Shown: positions 43,091 to 54,998 of the stretch, one piece after another
How positions within the stretch are numbered: position 1 is the first letter of the stretch
Layout: the number at the start of each line of letters is the position of its first letter
Assembly (NCBI RefSeq): GCF_001540865.1
Contig: NC_033630.1
Coordinates: forward strand, 1,087,147 to 1,151,146
DNA from: Ananas comosus
Lineage: Eukaryota; Streptophyta; Magnoliopsida; Poales; Bromeliaceae
Direction of reading: 5' to 3'
Length of the DNA: 64,000 nucleotides
Program-made: the position numbers and the translations under genes
Notes under the pieces: generated by a model
Seen by the model: the letters and a program-made list of their open reading frames with translations, nothing else
What the model was told of the DNA's origin: nothing
Databases searched by the model: none

Positions 43091-44111
43091 CTCTTTATGT
43101 ATACTACCCCGCGCTACGCTGCGGGTTGATAGTATTTCAAATAATTTAAATATATAGTTATTAAAATTTTAAGATAAAAAATTGGTAATTAATAAAATAT
43201 AAAAAAGTTATAAAATAGTCTTGCGTACATTATAAAATTCTCAGTATTTGTAAAGTTAAATTATACTAATAATTGTATTTATAATTCAATCCAATTTTTA
43301 GTTTGATAGTTACTTTATAAATAATTTTTTAAACTAAAAATATTAAAATCGGAGGACTTATTTCAAATTGAAGAATATGTGAGGGTATCTTTGCCTTGTT
43401 AAAATTGATTGGAGAAAGAGAAAGTATCACATGCACCTAGTGTGTATTGATACTCCAAACACCGCAACTTTCATTAGATGATTAATATTCTAATACCGAA
43501 ATTTAATTAAATCTATATGATGTACAAAATCTAACATTTAAATTATATTTAATGTATTATTTTTAAAATATTTATTAAAGGGTTTTAGGGATATGGTGTA
43601 TGTATAAATATACACTTGATGTAAAGAAAGTTTAATAAGATGCACTCATAATTTCAAGAGAGATGAGAATTTTTTGCTTGCATCTTGTGCATACTAATGC
43701 TCCATACAATGCACAAAATATTAGATGATTGAAAAAATATTTGATAATTAATATTATAAAATAAAGTCTAATAATATAAATTATATTTGATGAATTAATC
43801 TTAAAATCTCGATTTTAGATATGTGGTGTATGCACAATATACCCTTTGTGTAAAGAAATTTTAATAGGATGCATTCATAATTCCAAGAGAGGAGAGTGTT
43901 TTGTTTACACCTAGTGCATACTAATGCTTTATACACCGCACAAAATATTAGCTGACTGATGAAATAATTAATAATTAATATTATAAAATAAAATATGATA
44001 ATATATATGTGTAATATAAAATATCTAAATAATTTATTATACTACAGAAATTTATCTTTAATGCATATTTAAAGTTGGTTTATGATGCACCGGGCGCGTC
44101 CAAAACTAGTA
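43091..44111. mobile_element. Helitron-like non-autonomous element
   Basis: The left end TCTTTATGTATACTACCCCG, then CGCTACGCTGCGGG, resembles plant Helitron 5' ends (TC start with a GC-rich palindromic word). The right end GATGCACCGGGCGCGTCC plus AAAACTAGT has a short possible stem (GATGC/GCGTC) about 4 bp before CTAG, as at Helitron 3' ends, which insert between A and T without target duplication. No Rep/helicase ORF. The interior is AT-rich and carries a roughly 240-bp tandem repeat. Confidence 0.45.
43425..43995. repeat. Tandem repeat of about 240 bp, two and a half copies
   Basis: The words CACCTAGTG(T/C)(G/A)TA, ATTAGATGATTAAT-like, GGTGTATG, GTAAAGAAA and GATGCA(C/T)TCATAATT recur in order near 43430, 43670 and 43910. 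It lies inside the Helitron-like element. Confidence 0.65.
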
Positions 44112-44243
44112 TTGGATATGTGGCAAATTGCTATTGCAACGTGGCTCTGATAGATATAGATAGATATACATAACTTCTGTTGTTTAAGATCCAGGTCACT
44201 TATAACAACTACCCAACAGCTTAATTTCCCGGCACGAATTTTG

Positions 44244-44345
44244 TTGCACCCTTTTTTTTTTGAGAATAGGTTGCACGCGACCTGCTTCATTCATTGAATG
44301 GATGAATTTGGCTACAAAGGTGAGGCAACGAGGGCCTCGAGGAAA
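44244..44345 (-). mobile_element. LINE 3' end with poly-A, minus orientation
   Basis: Read on the minus strand: GTTGCCTCACCTTTGTAGCC, AATGAATGAAGCAGG, then AACCTATTCTCAAAAAAAAA. This matches the tail of the larger LINE remnant at 52190-53240. No upstream LINE coding sequence is attached. Confidence 0.6.
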
Positions 44346-44380
44346 AACAATATCAATATCAGCAGAGGTATATACATAAG

Positions 44381-44415
<35 letters not shown>

Positions 44416-45283
44416 AACCTTAAAGCAGATTAAAATTAGATTAACTAATTTTAATTTCTTAATAGTCATCTGCGCCTCTGCACCAGTGTCATGTGGACAG
44501 GTAGATTTAAGTGAAAAATGTGCGAAGACCCTTCAATTATAGACTATTGTAAATCATACCCTCAAATTTTTTAGCAGTGCCTTTTCAACTTTCCAATTAT
44601 TTTGATCGAAATGCTTTTGTTGGTCGAGTATTTCATTTAAATTGAGATTATTTTGTGTAAATCATTAGTGGATTTTTAATAAAAAAATTTTTGTTGAGTT
44701 GGTTGATAATATTTTTTTTCATATTTTTTTAGTACATATACTATTTTTAATATTTAAAAATGTGACGACATGAGCTCATAAGAAAAGATATTGGAATGAA
44801 TTAAATTATCCTCAGATTATAGGAAAAACTTTTAATTTTATTTACAAAAGAGTGTCAACCAAACCAAATAAAAATAGTGACCCATTTCCGACGAGTCCAT
44901 AGTTGAGGGGCTGTAAATGCATTTTGAACCACAGATTAAATTAATTAATGGCCGTGCGATGAGGATCTGACGGCGTGTCGGGCGAAGCGCCGCCAACCTG
45001 GACGAGCGATCGTGTCGAGGAGTTTTGCGCCGACCACACGAGCGTGCACCATCACGAATTTTTCCCTACACCCGGTACACCCGTACGAATGATGCACCGC
45101 CCTCAACATTTGACGATAAATATCTTAAATAAATAAATAAATAAATTATTACTGCGTACATGTGGGTAAAATATAATAATAAACTTTAAAATTAGATTAT
45201 CAAGGCATCAGTTACAGTTAGTGCCCAAAATTAATATATAACTCAATTCCTATATAAAAAAAAAAAACCCTACAAAACTTATA

Positions 45284-45605
45284 TGATTTAGGAATCATTT
45301 TTAGTCGACTATTTAACTATTCAAAATTTTAATCTTAATATCGAATCTTTCAATTTTTTAATTTTAGTTAGTCAACAGTATTTTGACTTTAAAATTTAAA
45401 TACATTATTTATCTTTACATATTTAGTTGTCATACTTCAAGTAATTTTTATTACTATAAATTTATTAAAGCAAGCAACTAGTTTAAATTTTAAAATTAAA
45501 ATGTTGTCGACTGACTCGATTTAAACAAATTGGAAGGCTATATAGTAAAATCGAAATTTTGAAAGATTAGATAGGTAACTCAAAATGATCATTTTTACTA
45601 AAAAA
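45284..45605. mobile_element. Small MITE-like element, copy 1
   Basis: Both ends carry complementary words (TCATTTTTAGTCGACTATTT and GGTAACTCAAAATGATCATT). The centre has GTTAGTCAACAGTATTTTGA. A second copy lies at 54215-54440. No coding sequence. Confidence 0.45.
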
Positions 45606-45777
45606 ATTTTATGTAAATAATGCATAACTTTTTACTATTTAGGGTTTTTCAACACATTCTGCAAAACAAATATAAATTTTAAGATCTCTATTATAAATTT
45701 TCAATTGTGTCAGATACAATGCATCAAATGTTTGCTGGTTTTGACCCCACAGCTGGTTTAGATTCATTTTAAAAACT

Positions 45778-47274
45778 AGAAAAAACTTCAAAAACCCTCC
45801 TGTGATTTCACACTTTTTTATTTTAGTATCCTGTGGTTTAAAGTGCATCAAGTTAGTACCATGTGGTTTCTCACTTTATCACTTTAGTATCCTATGCTTT
45901 AAAGTGTATCAAGTTAGTACCATGTGGTTTTGCACTTTATCACTTTAGTACCCTGTGGTTTCACAATTTATCACTATAATACCCTGTGATTTAAAAAACC
46001 ACAGGGTACTAACTGAAGAAACAAATGGCAACTAAGAGGAGGGGTGAATTAGTTGACAACTAAAAACTCAAGTAAAATTAAATCTAGATAAAAATTGCAC
46101 AATCAAATAAAAGAAGAAAATCAAACTCAGATAACATAGATGATTTATCCTGGTTCGGCCCTTCTGCCTACTCTAGTCCGGTCCTTCTTCTCCTCGAGGT
46201 ACCGATTTCACTATCACTTGGCCTTTTGAACAGGGCAAGACCAAAGCCGCTTACAATCACACAAAACTTCTTTTACAATCTCTCAAGAAGCTCACAATTA
46301 CAAATCGATGAACAATTAGGATTTAGAGAATTTTTCTGAAGTTGCATCACAAACAACATTTAAGCCCCCTTTTAAATACACTAGCCATCATTTCAAAAAT
46401 GGAACAAAAGCATAATTAAATTATAATTGATTTCAATTTGAATTTTAACCATATTTACAAATGCATTTGAATTAATTCCAATATAAATTCGAATTCATAC
46501 CACATTTGCAAAATATTTGAAATATTACTATATTGAAAAGCTCATTTGAAATTATACTAAATTTATAAAATCCTTTTAAATTAATACTACAAATGAAAAA
46601 AATTTTGAATTCATTCCATATTTGTAAAAGCTTTTAAAATAATACAATACTTATAAAACTCATTTATATCATATTTCATATTTTTTAAATTCATACTATA
46701 TTAAAATCAAATTTGAATTTATACCATACATAAAATTATTTTCATACCATATTAAAATAATGGCTAATTTGACATTAAGCTCAAATCAAACCCAAAAGAT
46801 GAATTGGTCAACTTGACTAGGTTGACCGGCTCAAATCCGATAAATTGTAAAGAAGTCCTCCAAATTTTTGTTGTGGCACTTGCATCCAATTTGGTACAAT
46901 TTGATTTTGTCCGGGCCAATTTGAATAATTTGATTGAATGGTTACCTTTGATCAATTCCGATTTAGCTTGAGTCACTTTAAATTCAACAATAACTTGAAA
47001 TTGCTAAATGACAAATTAAATTCAATATTTGTTTGTTATCATCAAAATTTATTATTGGATAAAATCCAACACTAACTTGATACAAAATTAAAACCACATG
47101 GTATTAAAGTGATAAAGTGCAAAACCATAGGGTACAAATTTGATACACTTTAATGTACAGGGTACTAAAGTGATAAAGTGAGAAACCACATGGTACTAAC
47201 TTGGTACATTTTAAATCATACGGTACTAAAGTGAAAAAAATTGAAACCACAAGGGGAGTTTTTGAAGTTTTCCC
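45778..47274. mobile_element. MITE of the 20988 family, interrupted by a solo LTR
   Basis: The left end AAAACTTCAAAAACCCTCCT and CTTTAGTATCCTGTG-type units match the right end in reverse (GGGAAAACTTCAAAAACTCC). Removing the LTR at 46014-47071 joins ...GGGTACTAAC to TTGATAC..., the usual GGTACTAACTTGATAC word of this family. Internally the words CACTTTATCACTTTAGTACC repeat several times. Confidence 0.75.
46014..47071 (-). mobile_element. Solo LTR (1,058 bp) with 5-bp target duplication
   Basis: It starts TG (TGAAGAAACAAATGG) and ends CA (AAAATCCAACA). CTAAC lies directly on both sides (46009-46013 and 47072-47076), an exact 5-bp duplication. In minus orientation it starts TGTTGGATTTTATCC and has the GTTCGGCC-type leader words seen in plant Copia LTRs. 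No internal retrotransposon sequence is present, so the internal part was lost by LTR-LTR recombination. One strand-specific ORF inside is unsupported. Confidence 0.85.
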
Positions 47275-47283
47275 TAAAAACTA

Positions 47284-47901
47284 GGCTAAATTATAGAAAA
47301 CCCTCCTGTAATACCCCGCTTTTTCACTTTCCCCCTGACATTTAAAAACCTTCACTTTGCCCCCTTGTAAAATGAAAAATGTTCACACGGGAGTTACGGT
47401 GTGTAAAATGACCATTTTGCCCCTCGCCATTTTCGTCTTTTTCCTCATCTTCATCAGCCGCCTCTTCGATCGGTCGCGATTCCCACCTCAATCCGCCGCG
47501 ATTTCTCTCCACTTCCTTCTCTACCTGCTCCCCTTCTCCTCCTGTACCCTCGCCGCCCCTCGATTTCAACGATAATAGGGAGGAAATCGAGGTGGGTGTT
47601 GATGGAGAGGTAGGCAAGGGCAACAAGAGCGAAAGCGAGGCGGCGGAGAAGGACGAAGGGGATGTGGGCGAGGACGAAGCAGTGGAGGACGGCGAGGCGG
47701 TGAGCCGGAGGGAGGCGAAGCAACAAGGAAGAGGACGGAAGGATATTTTCGGCATAAAAAAAATATTTTATAACGGAACCCTAACGGTAGGAGATGAAGT
47801 GCACATTTTCATTTTATAAAGAGACAAAGTGTAGGTTTTTAAATATCAGGGAGGGAAAGTGCAAAAGTGAGTTATTATAGGGGATTTTCTATAATTTAGC
47901 C
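47284..47901. mobile_element. Small non-autonomous MULE with 9-bp target duplication
   Basis: Terminal inverted repeats begin GGCTAAATTATAGAAAA and end TTTTCTATAATTTAGCC, with about 110-bp imperfect arms (TTTAAAAACCTTCACTTTG versus its complement near the right end). TAAAAACTA flanks it exactly on both sides (47275-47283 and 47902-47910). A 9-bp duplication is typical of Mutator-like elements. The centre is GC-rich with overlapping unsupported ORFs. Confidence 0.8.
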
Positions 47902-48659
47902 TAAAAACTAAGTCCTAAATTAACGACTTTTCATTCGACCAGCTATGAATGTAAACAAAATCCTAAATTAACGACTTTTTGTTCGACCAGCTATGAATGT
48001 AAACAAAGGAGGTTTTGTACGTAAGATTTTGCAGAGAAACACAAGCCTTTTCGTCAGCAAAATACAGCTGTTTAGAGATGATTAATAATAATTTTTCGAA
48101 AAGAACTTGATTGTTCACAAGATTACTCCCAAAAATTAATACGGCAGAAACTTATCCTTTGATTACGTCAAAATTATTTCTGAATATCTTTCTGCATAAT
48201 ATGGTACCAAAAAAGACATTCGATCTCCACATACCAAGACATTTTGGATTTAGTTCTCACTTAAGTCATCTATTTAGTGTGAATACTGGTCGGTGGACTC
48301 GAATATATAAGAGAAAATGATATTCTCTAATTTGGCAAGAGAAGAATAAACCAAGAAAAAGAAAGATATTCACACATAAAACTAAGAAAAGAAATCAAAT
48401 TTCTCCTCTTTCTTAAAATCTGCAACAACAGTAAACATTTTCCTTCTCTTGGAATCTTCTTCCTTTCTCTCTTTTGTTTTCCCTCTCAATCTCTTTCAAA
48501 ACTGTCCCCATATTTGAAACGGAGAACAGGTGGGGAAAATTCAAAACTGCCCGCAAATTTAAAAACGACATCGTTAAGGTGGGAGCTGTTGTTCCCACCC
48601 TAGGTGAGACAAGCTTGTTCCTAGAACAAGGTTGTCGAACAAACTTGTGGGGGTGGAGA

Positions 48660-48910
48660 GGGAGAAGAGAGAGAATTTTAAATTTATTACAAAATTTATA
48701 ATTTATAATTTCAAAAATAAAATTTATAATTTTTTAAATTTTAAATTTGATATTTGATATTTTTAAATTTAAATTCGATCTTAAATTTAAAAATTTAAAA
48801 AATAAAAAAATGAATTTAAAAATTTATAATTTTATATTCTAAATTTTATATTTTAAATTTAAAAGTTAACATTTTAAATTTAAAACTTTAAATATGATAT
48901 TTAAAAATTC
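48660..48910. repeat. Low-complexity AAATTTAAATTT block
   Basis: The same type of sequence as flanks the plastid fragment at 25.3 kb. Confidence 0.55.
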
Positions 48911-49158
48911 AAGTTCAAATTTAATGAGAGGAATAATATCATTATTTTTTATTTATAATTACTCATTATTCTTCTTATTTTATCTTTATCTATCAAAACG
49001 TTACTTTTTTTATTTCCGGAAACAACTCAATTTTCATTCAAACGTAAAATTAGTTTAATCTTTACTTATACTTAAACTTGTACCTATTTTTGAAAAAAGT
49101 CATTCTTACTTATATCCGAACCAAATGAAGCCTTATGGATCCAATAACCTGCTAAGTT

Positions 49159-49792
49159 TGTTAAAAATCGGAACGACGAAAAATAGATCCAAAAAATAAT
49201 TTAATGCAAGAAAAGAAAAGTAAGGAAAGAACACACTGATAATTACGTGGTTCGGCCAACGGCCTATGTCCACGGACGAAGACGGAACAAATACTTTATT
49301 AATGTCGAAAAGACGGAGTACAAAAAAATCTCTCAAAAGACCAAAACTTAATTAGATTCGAAACACCGCAACAAGCAACTCCAAAGTGGCTCGGCTTAAT
49401 TAACACCACGGCTCCTCATTACCGTACGGACCACCAAGCTTGGTCAACTCTCTGGAACATGCGGTTTAATTAGCATGGCTTCTAATGCACAACATTGCCT
49501 TCATTAATTAGATCCCAACAGAGGCTCTCACACCGCGCGCCACCGCAACATGACCACCCTTAATTTAATTAATTTTCATGGCCCTTAATTTGAGTCGCGG
49601 CTGGATTAATTTGGCCGTAGCATGTATTTATAATACATGTCTCCTAAATAGAGTCTAATCCTAATTCAATTAGAAATTAGATTCCGACTCATAATCCATA
49701 TATGCCAAATTAAATCTAAATTATATCCAATCCCAATTAGATTAGGATTTAATTCCAATTTAGATAACTACAAATCTAAACCAAATATAACA
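49159..49792 (-). mobile_element. Solo LTR (634 bp) with 5-bp target duplication
   Basis: Starts TGTTAAAAATCGG and ends CCAAATATAACA, giving TGTTA...TAACA inverted ends. AAGTT lies directly on both sides (49154-49158 and 49793-49797). On the minus strand a TATA box (ATTATAAATACATG) lies about 175 bp from the LTR start, so the LTR reads leftward. CGTGGTTCGGCCAACGGCC and similar leader words fit a Copia LTR. No internal domain remains. Confidence 0.85.
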
Positions 49793-50004
49793 AAGTTGCT
49801 AAAAAGTTTTATATTGCAAGTTGCCACTACAAACTTACTCCCATCCACCACACTTTAGAAATCTACAGAAATAGTGAAAATTTTGGTAAAATATATAGCA
49901 ATTGTAGAGATAGAAGAGTTTCAACTCTTGGGGAAAAAAAAAAAAATCTAACTAAGCATGCTAATGCAGGTGATAATCTAATTGGTGCAGAATTGATCAT
50001 CGTG

Positions 50005-50160
50005 CCCAGCACAATTGGGTAGCTAAGAACTGGATAGTTGGTATTTGAGATCCAAGTTCGACGCCTAATAGTTTTTCATTTCTAGGTGAGTTCATTTCTA
50101 AGGAATGAACGAAACGAATAGCATAATATTTTTCTCTCCAAATATATCTATATAATAATT
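50005..50160 (+). mobile_element. SINE-like element, copy 2
   Basis: Matches the intronic element at 3585-3725: box-A-like GTAGCTAAGAACTGG, box-B-like AAGTTCGACGCC, then TTTCATTTCTAGGTGAGTTC, AATGAACGAAACGAATAGC and a T-rich/CTCTCC end. Confidence 0.5.
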
Positions 50161-50444
50161 ACTGTAGAAATATATGGTTGTGTGTTTGCTCTCGCAAGAT
50201 GATTGAAAATATATGTTTTACCTTCTATGGATTGCTTGGAGAGTGCTTCTTGGGGCTGGATCTATAAGCAGTTTCAATAAGGGAGGAAAAGAAAATGCCG
50301 ATCGAGGAGATCATTTGATCAAATATGAGAGAAATAGTAAATAATATTGTCATAGATACACAAACAAAAGCGGGACTATTTAATTGTACACCGAAAAGTC
50401 CATATAAATCTTATATTTTTATTATCAAAAGGCTAATTTTTTTA

Positions 50445-52048
50445 GGCCTTTTTGCATAAAAAATTCACTTATTTTGGGCTTTTGCAAAATCGGGTCACTT
50501 TTTTCGTTTTTGCAGATTCGGTCCGTTTTTTCAGTAAACTGACCAAAATACCCTTATTACTTTTTCTCTTTCCTCTTTCTCTCTCCTCTTTCTCTTTCCT
50601 CCTCAAGCCCCTCCTCACCTCCCCGTCGCCCTCCTCAAGCCCGCCGCAAAGCTCCACGTCCTCCTCCTCCGCCTCCACAAGCCGAACCCGCCGCTGCGTC
50701 GTCACCAAAGTTGCAGGGGCGGAGCAAGCTCCTCGTCAAGCTCAAGGTCGAGGAGTCCCCGATCGTTTCCCTCTTCACGCGAAGCTCCGCCACCGAGCCC
50801 ATCCTCCTCTCCCCCGCCGCCGCCGCCGAGCCCACTCCCACCGTCATCTCCGTCGCCGTCGCCGTCGCCGAGCCCACGTCCCGCCCCTTGCCGACCGCCT
50901 CGTCACCCTCGAATCGCCTCGTCACTCCCCTTGCTGAGCCCTCGTCACCTCCACCGTCGTCTCCGTCGCCGTCGCCGTCACCGTCGTCTCCGTTGCCGTC
51001 GCCAAGCCCACGCCCCATTAATGGTGTAATGATGCACCATTGCACCATTACACCATTAATGGTGCACCATTACACTATTAATGGTGTAATGGTGCAATGG
51101 TGCACCATTACACTAATGGTGCACCATTGCACCATTACACCAATGCACCATTACATCATTATTGGTGTAATGGTGCAATGGTGCACTATTACACTAATGG
51201 TGCACCATTACACCATTACACTATGAAATTACACCATTAATGGTGTAATGGTGCACCATTACAGTATGAAGAAGAAGAAGAAGTAGCCGCAGCGCGTCCG
51301 CGTGCCCGCCCGCCGCCGCTGCGTGCACCGGCCCCGCCGCCGACCCGGCCCCGCACCGCGGCTGCGCGCCCCGCGCCAGGAGCAGCCCGCGATCAGCGCC
51401 TCCCCCGCCGCCGCCCGACGCCTCAAGCGCGTCGTCGGCCCGCGGCCCGGGGCTCGACGTCGGCGCCGAAACTCCAGCACAGCGACAAGGTCCGCCGGCC
51501 TTGCGCAATGGCCGGTGCAGCAGCCAACGCCGGACGCGTCGACGGCGTCGCCGGCGCCAAATCCGGGTCGCTCCCTCTAGCTGCCGCGACGAACTCTCGC
51601 AGCCTCTTCCTCCGCCGCGCCGCCGATAGCCGACGACGACCCGTGCGGCGGACCGAGGGGCTCGCGCGACGGAGACGACGTGACGGTGGCCATGGGCCGC
51701 CGCCGCATGGCCGTGGGCTCGGCGATGCGACGAAGACGACGGTGAGGGTGGGCTGGCGGGCGGCGCGGGGAGAGGAGAGGGGTCGCAGGCGGTGGAGGAG
51801 GAGGTGAGGAGGGAGCAACGTGAGAAGGAGGGTGAGGAGGGAGGCGACGGTCGATCCGCCTCCGCTCTACCGGCGAGAAAAAAAAAAAGAACGACAGAAA
51901 CGAAGAGGAGAGAGAAAGAGGAAAGAGAAAAAGTAATAAGGGTATTTTGGTCAGTTTGCTGAAAAAGCGGACCGAATCTGCAAAAATGAAAAAGGTGGCC
52001 CGGTTTTGCAAAAGTCCAAAATAAGTGGATTTTTTATGCAAATTGGCC
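50445..52048. mobile_element. 1.6-kb MULE with GC-rich interior (Pack-MULE candidate)
   Basis: Inverted repeats of about 180 bp: left GGCCTTTTTGCATAAAAAAT ... TTTTGCAGATTCGGTCCG ... GACCAAAATACCCTTATTAC, right the complement (... ATGCAAATTGGCC). It is flanked by ATTTTTTTA and ATTTTTTTTA, compatible with a 9-bp duplication differing in T-run length. The interior (50600-51850) is strongly GC-rich and codon-like, with long overlapping ORFs in several frames (proline/serine/arginine-rich). It contains no MULE transposase. This fits capture of host gene sequence, but I do not recognise the source. Confidence 0.7.
51015..51269. repeat. Self-complementary minisatellite inside the MULE
   Basis: About 255 bp made of CACCATTA / TAATGGTG words in both orientations (for example CACCATTAATGGTG), followed by (GAA)n. 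It could fold into many hairpins. It splits the GC-rich interior in two. Confidence 0.85.
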
Positions 52049-52189
52049 ATTTTTTTTATAATAATCTTATAATTCTCTATTTTATTAATACTAAGAATCT
52101 AGGCGCCTATTTACGGAGAGGGAGAGGAAGTTGCAATGGAATAATTTACTTAGAACGTTATATTATTTTAGAAGGAGACCATTGAACGA

Positions 52190-53240
52190 AGGGAGAACTT
52201 TCAAACCTGCTTCCCAATGGTAGAAGAGCGTGTTGTCCACAAAGGAGTTTTTCAAATGCGGACTGTACTACGAGCTTGGGGATGGTAAGCTCATCAACTT
52301 TTGGTCGGACAGATGATGTGGCAAAGTTTCTTTGAAGACGTATTTTTCAGACATATACGATAAGGTTGTTACAAAGCAAGCTTGTATTAAGGAGTGTTTC
52401 TTGTCTAACGGATGGAGATGGCGAAAAATTTTGAGAGAAGTTGGAACATGGGCTCGGAATAACCGAATGAGACAAAGGGAATTTAAGGATAAGCTTGCTT
52501 CCTTTCGGATGACAAATAAACCTGATGAAGTTCAGTGGAGATGGAATGCAGGAAATACGTTCTCTGTTAAATTGGTCTATTTGGTGACTCGAAGGGGAGG
52601 TATCCAGATACCATACTGATTCACATTTGGAAACTTAAAATACCTATAAAAGTAAAAATTTTCTTATGGCTATCCCTTAAGAAAAAGATCCCCACGACTG
52701 ATAATCTACTGGAAAAGGGATGGTTGGGTAATCCTCTCTGTGTCCTCTGTGATGAAGTTACGGAGACGGTGGACCACCTCCTTATAGGATGTGTGTACAC
52801 TAGGTTTATGCTTTTTCGAACCTTGGAGGACATCCAGTGTTTACAGACTATGAGGACGTATTGACGATCTGGATTAAAATGACCAGAAATATTAGGTCAA
52901 GGGAGATTCTGTAGGGTCTGATTACCGCAGTAGCATGCTGGTGGTTAATCTGGAAGGAAAGAAATAACGCGATTTTTAAAAACCACTTTGCTGACCCTCT
53001 CTTCGTAGTCGAGCATATCAAGGAGTTAGTAAGAGAGTGGAGGGACTTTTGTTGAGCTGAATAATCTGTCGATTACTTTTGTTGTTATTTCTCATTTCTT
53101 TTTCTTCTTTCTTTGAGCTATATTTTTCTTCTCGAGGCCATGTTGCCTCACTGTTTGTAGCCAAGTTCATTGTCGAAATGAATGAAGCGGATAACGTGCT
53201 ACCTTTTTCTCAAAAAAAAAAAAAAAAAAAAAAAANAAAA
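52190..53240 (+). mobile_element. L1-type LINE remnant with reverse-transcriptase zinc-binding region and poly-A
   Basis: In broken frames the strand encodes FQMRTVLRAGDGKLINFWSD-like text, WRWNAGNTFSVKLVY, KVKIFLWLSLKKKIPTTDNL and NPLCVLCDEVTETVDHLLIG. This is the C-terminal zf-RVT region (CxxC...H) of plant L1 ORF2. Several stops and frameshifts interrupt it (for example before RTLEDIQ, and at GTYxRSG). It ends GTAGCCAAGTTCATTG, GCTACCTTTTTCTC and a poly-A with one N at 53236. It is 5' truncated and dead. Confidence 0.85.
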
Positions 53241-54890
53241 ACCGGAGCTTGTATGAACTCTTAGATGCTGAGTAAAAAATTCACGCTCGTCAAAATTGAT
53301 TTTACAAGTCTTTTTCTACAAAGAAAAATGGCTTTTTGAGAACAATCGTCCATCTAAGGCTAGTCATCTGAATTGTAGTGATTTTAAAAAGTTTTAAAAC
53401 GTGATCTACATCACTTAAATTTTTCATTATATCATGACTGGCCTACAACACTTAAACTTTTCATTAAATACGTTTAATCTCTTAATTATGTCATGTATCA
53501 TGTTTCATCTCTATGTACTTCATCTCTGACCATCAAAAAAAGCATTAAAAAAAAATTCAAAAAGTCCAAGTTTGATCGTTATGTACTAATATATACGTAA
53601 TTCATCCACCTTCCTTGCAATTGTTCATTGTCAATAATCAAACCATATTACAAAAGAAGTTGAATAAAATTTAAAGGCTATTTGAATGTATGTAGTTACA
53701 GCTCTATTGTAATTATTATCTACGCACATGCATGTCCAAATACAATTGATTTAATGTATTTGAATTCAACGATTATAGTTAAAATCGTATAAGAAAGCTC
53801 AATTGCATGCAGCAGTTTAAGTTACGTGTTGCACAAGTTGGAGAGAGTAATCTTGAAAAAAAAAAATAAAAAAAAAACTTACGGGCTTAATCATCTTTCA
53901 AAATAAAAAAAGAAATTAGTTTTCTTCATTATTCAGAATGACCTTGTCATTCCATATATAAATTAATAAAATTTGAAAATATACTTCCCAATTTATACAA
54001 CCAAACAAATTATTATTGCTGCAGTGATTTTTTACTGTATCCAACCAAATAAAATTATGTAGTTGTAAATGCTACATATTTTGCTGCATATATTTCCAAA
54101 TGTGTTGCATTTACAATTTGCATATTCTGATTCTACACAACTTATAAAGCTGATATTGGAAAGACCCCTCGATTAATTAAGATAAAAATGTATAGAATAT
54201 CCGAACATCTTCTTAATTTTATCATCTAACTTTTCAATTTGTTTGATTTGAGTCAGTCAACAGTATTTTAACTGGTAATTTTGAGTGCGTAGTTTATCTT
54301 CACAGATTTAGTTAATATATTTTATATAATTATTATAAAGAGCTTAAATTCTAAAGTTTGGAATTAAAATTTTAGATCAGTAAAATTAAAATTTTGAAAG
54401 ATTAAGTGGTTAATTCAAAACAGTTTGTAGTTCACAAATGAATTTTGCACTATTTTACTATTAATTAATTAATCAGGTTGGGTCAAGCTAGGGTCGCATC
54501 GAACCTACCCCGAAGTTGCGACCCCGCCCCCAAAACCCAGCCGTCCAAAAAGGCCCCCGCCACCCACGTCACCCCAAGCCGTTTAACTTAAAAAAGAAAT
54601 CCGATCCCCTCGCACGAGTCACAAAAAAAGAAGAGAAGAAAAAAACAAAGAACCTTCTTAGACGCCATGAAACTGTACGCAAAACGGCGACGAAAATAAC
54701 TCCCCCCAATCAGAGCGTGCTTAATACTTTATACTGGGTGAGTAATCGGGGTAGTTATTGGAGCCGCGGTCCACTGGTAAGTGATGAGTCAGCATTAATG
54801 TTTTTCGCTTTTCCGCCCTTCCTCCGAAACGCGCCCACAAACCGCGTCCACACGTTCTTCAGAGTCGCCGCCCCCTGCTTCCACCAACCC
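53241..54890. other. Gene-free stretch before the ALP1-like gene
   Basis: AT-rich, no supported gene. A second copy of the 45284 MITE-like element occupies about 54215-54440 (GTCAGTCAACAGTATTTTAA and GTGGTTAATTCAAAAC). The part from about 54490 is GC-richer and belongs to the promoter region of the next gene. Confidence 0.45.
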
Positions 54891-54959
54891 ATAACATATA
54901 TATAGCACCATCCCCTGCCACCACCCCCCCCCCGCCTCTCCCTCTATTGTGCTTAAGAT

Positions 54960-54991
<32 letters not shown>

Positions 54992-54998
54992 CTGCGCT

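Noticed and set aside
46764..46976. 70-codon minus-strand ORF inside the first solo LTR
   Set aside because: Lies wholly in the LTR and has no gag-pol similarity.
51015..51269. Possible CRISPR-like array
   Set aside because: Self-complementary minisatellite words without unique spacers, in a plant nuclear genome.
50452..51818. Five long ORFs inside the MULE counted as genes
   Set aside because: They overlap in several frames, lack recognised domains and lie inside a mobile element. Reported as a Pack-MULE candidate instead.
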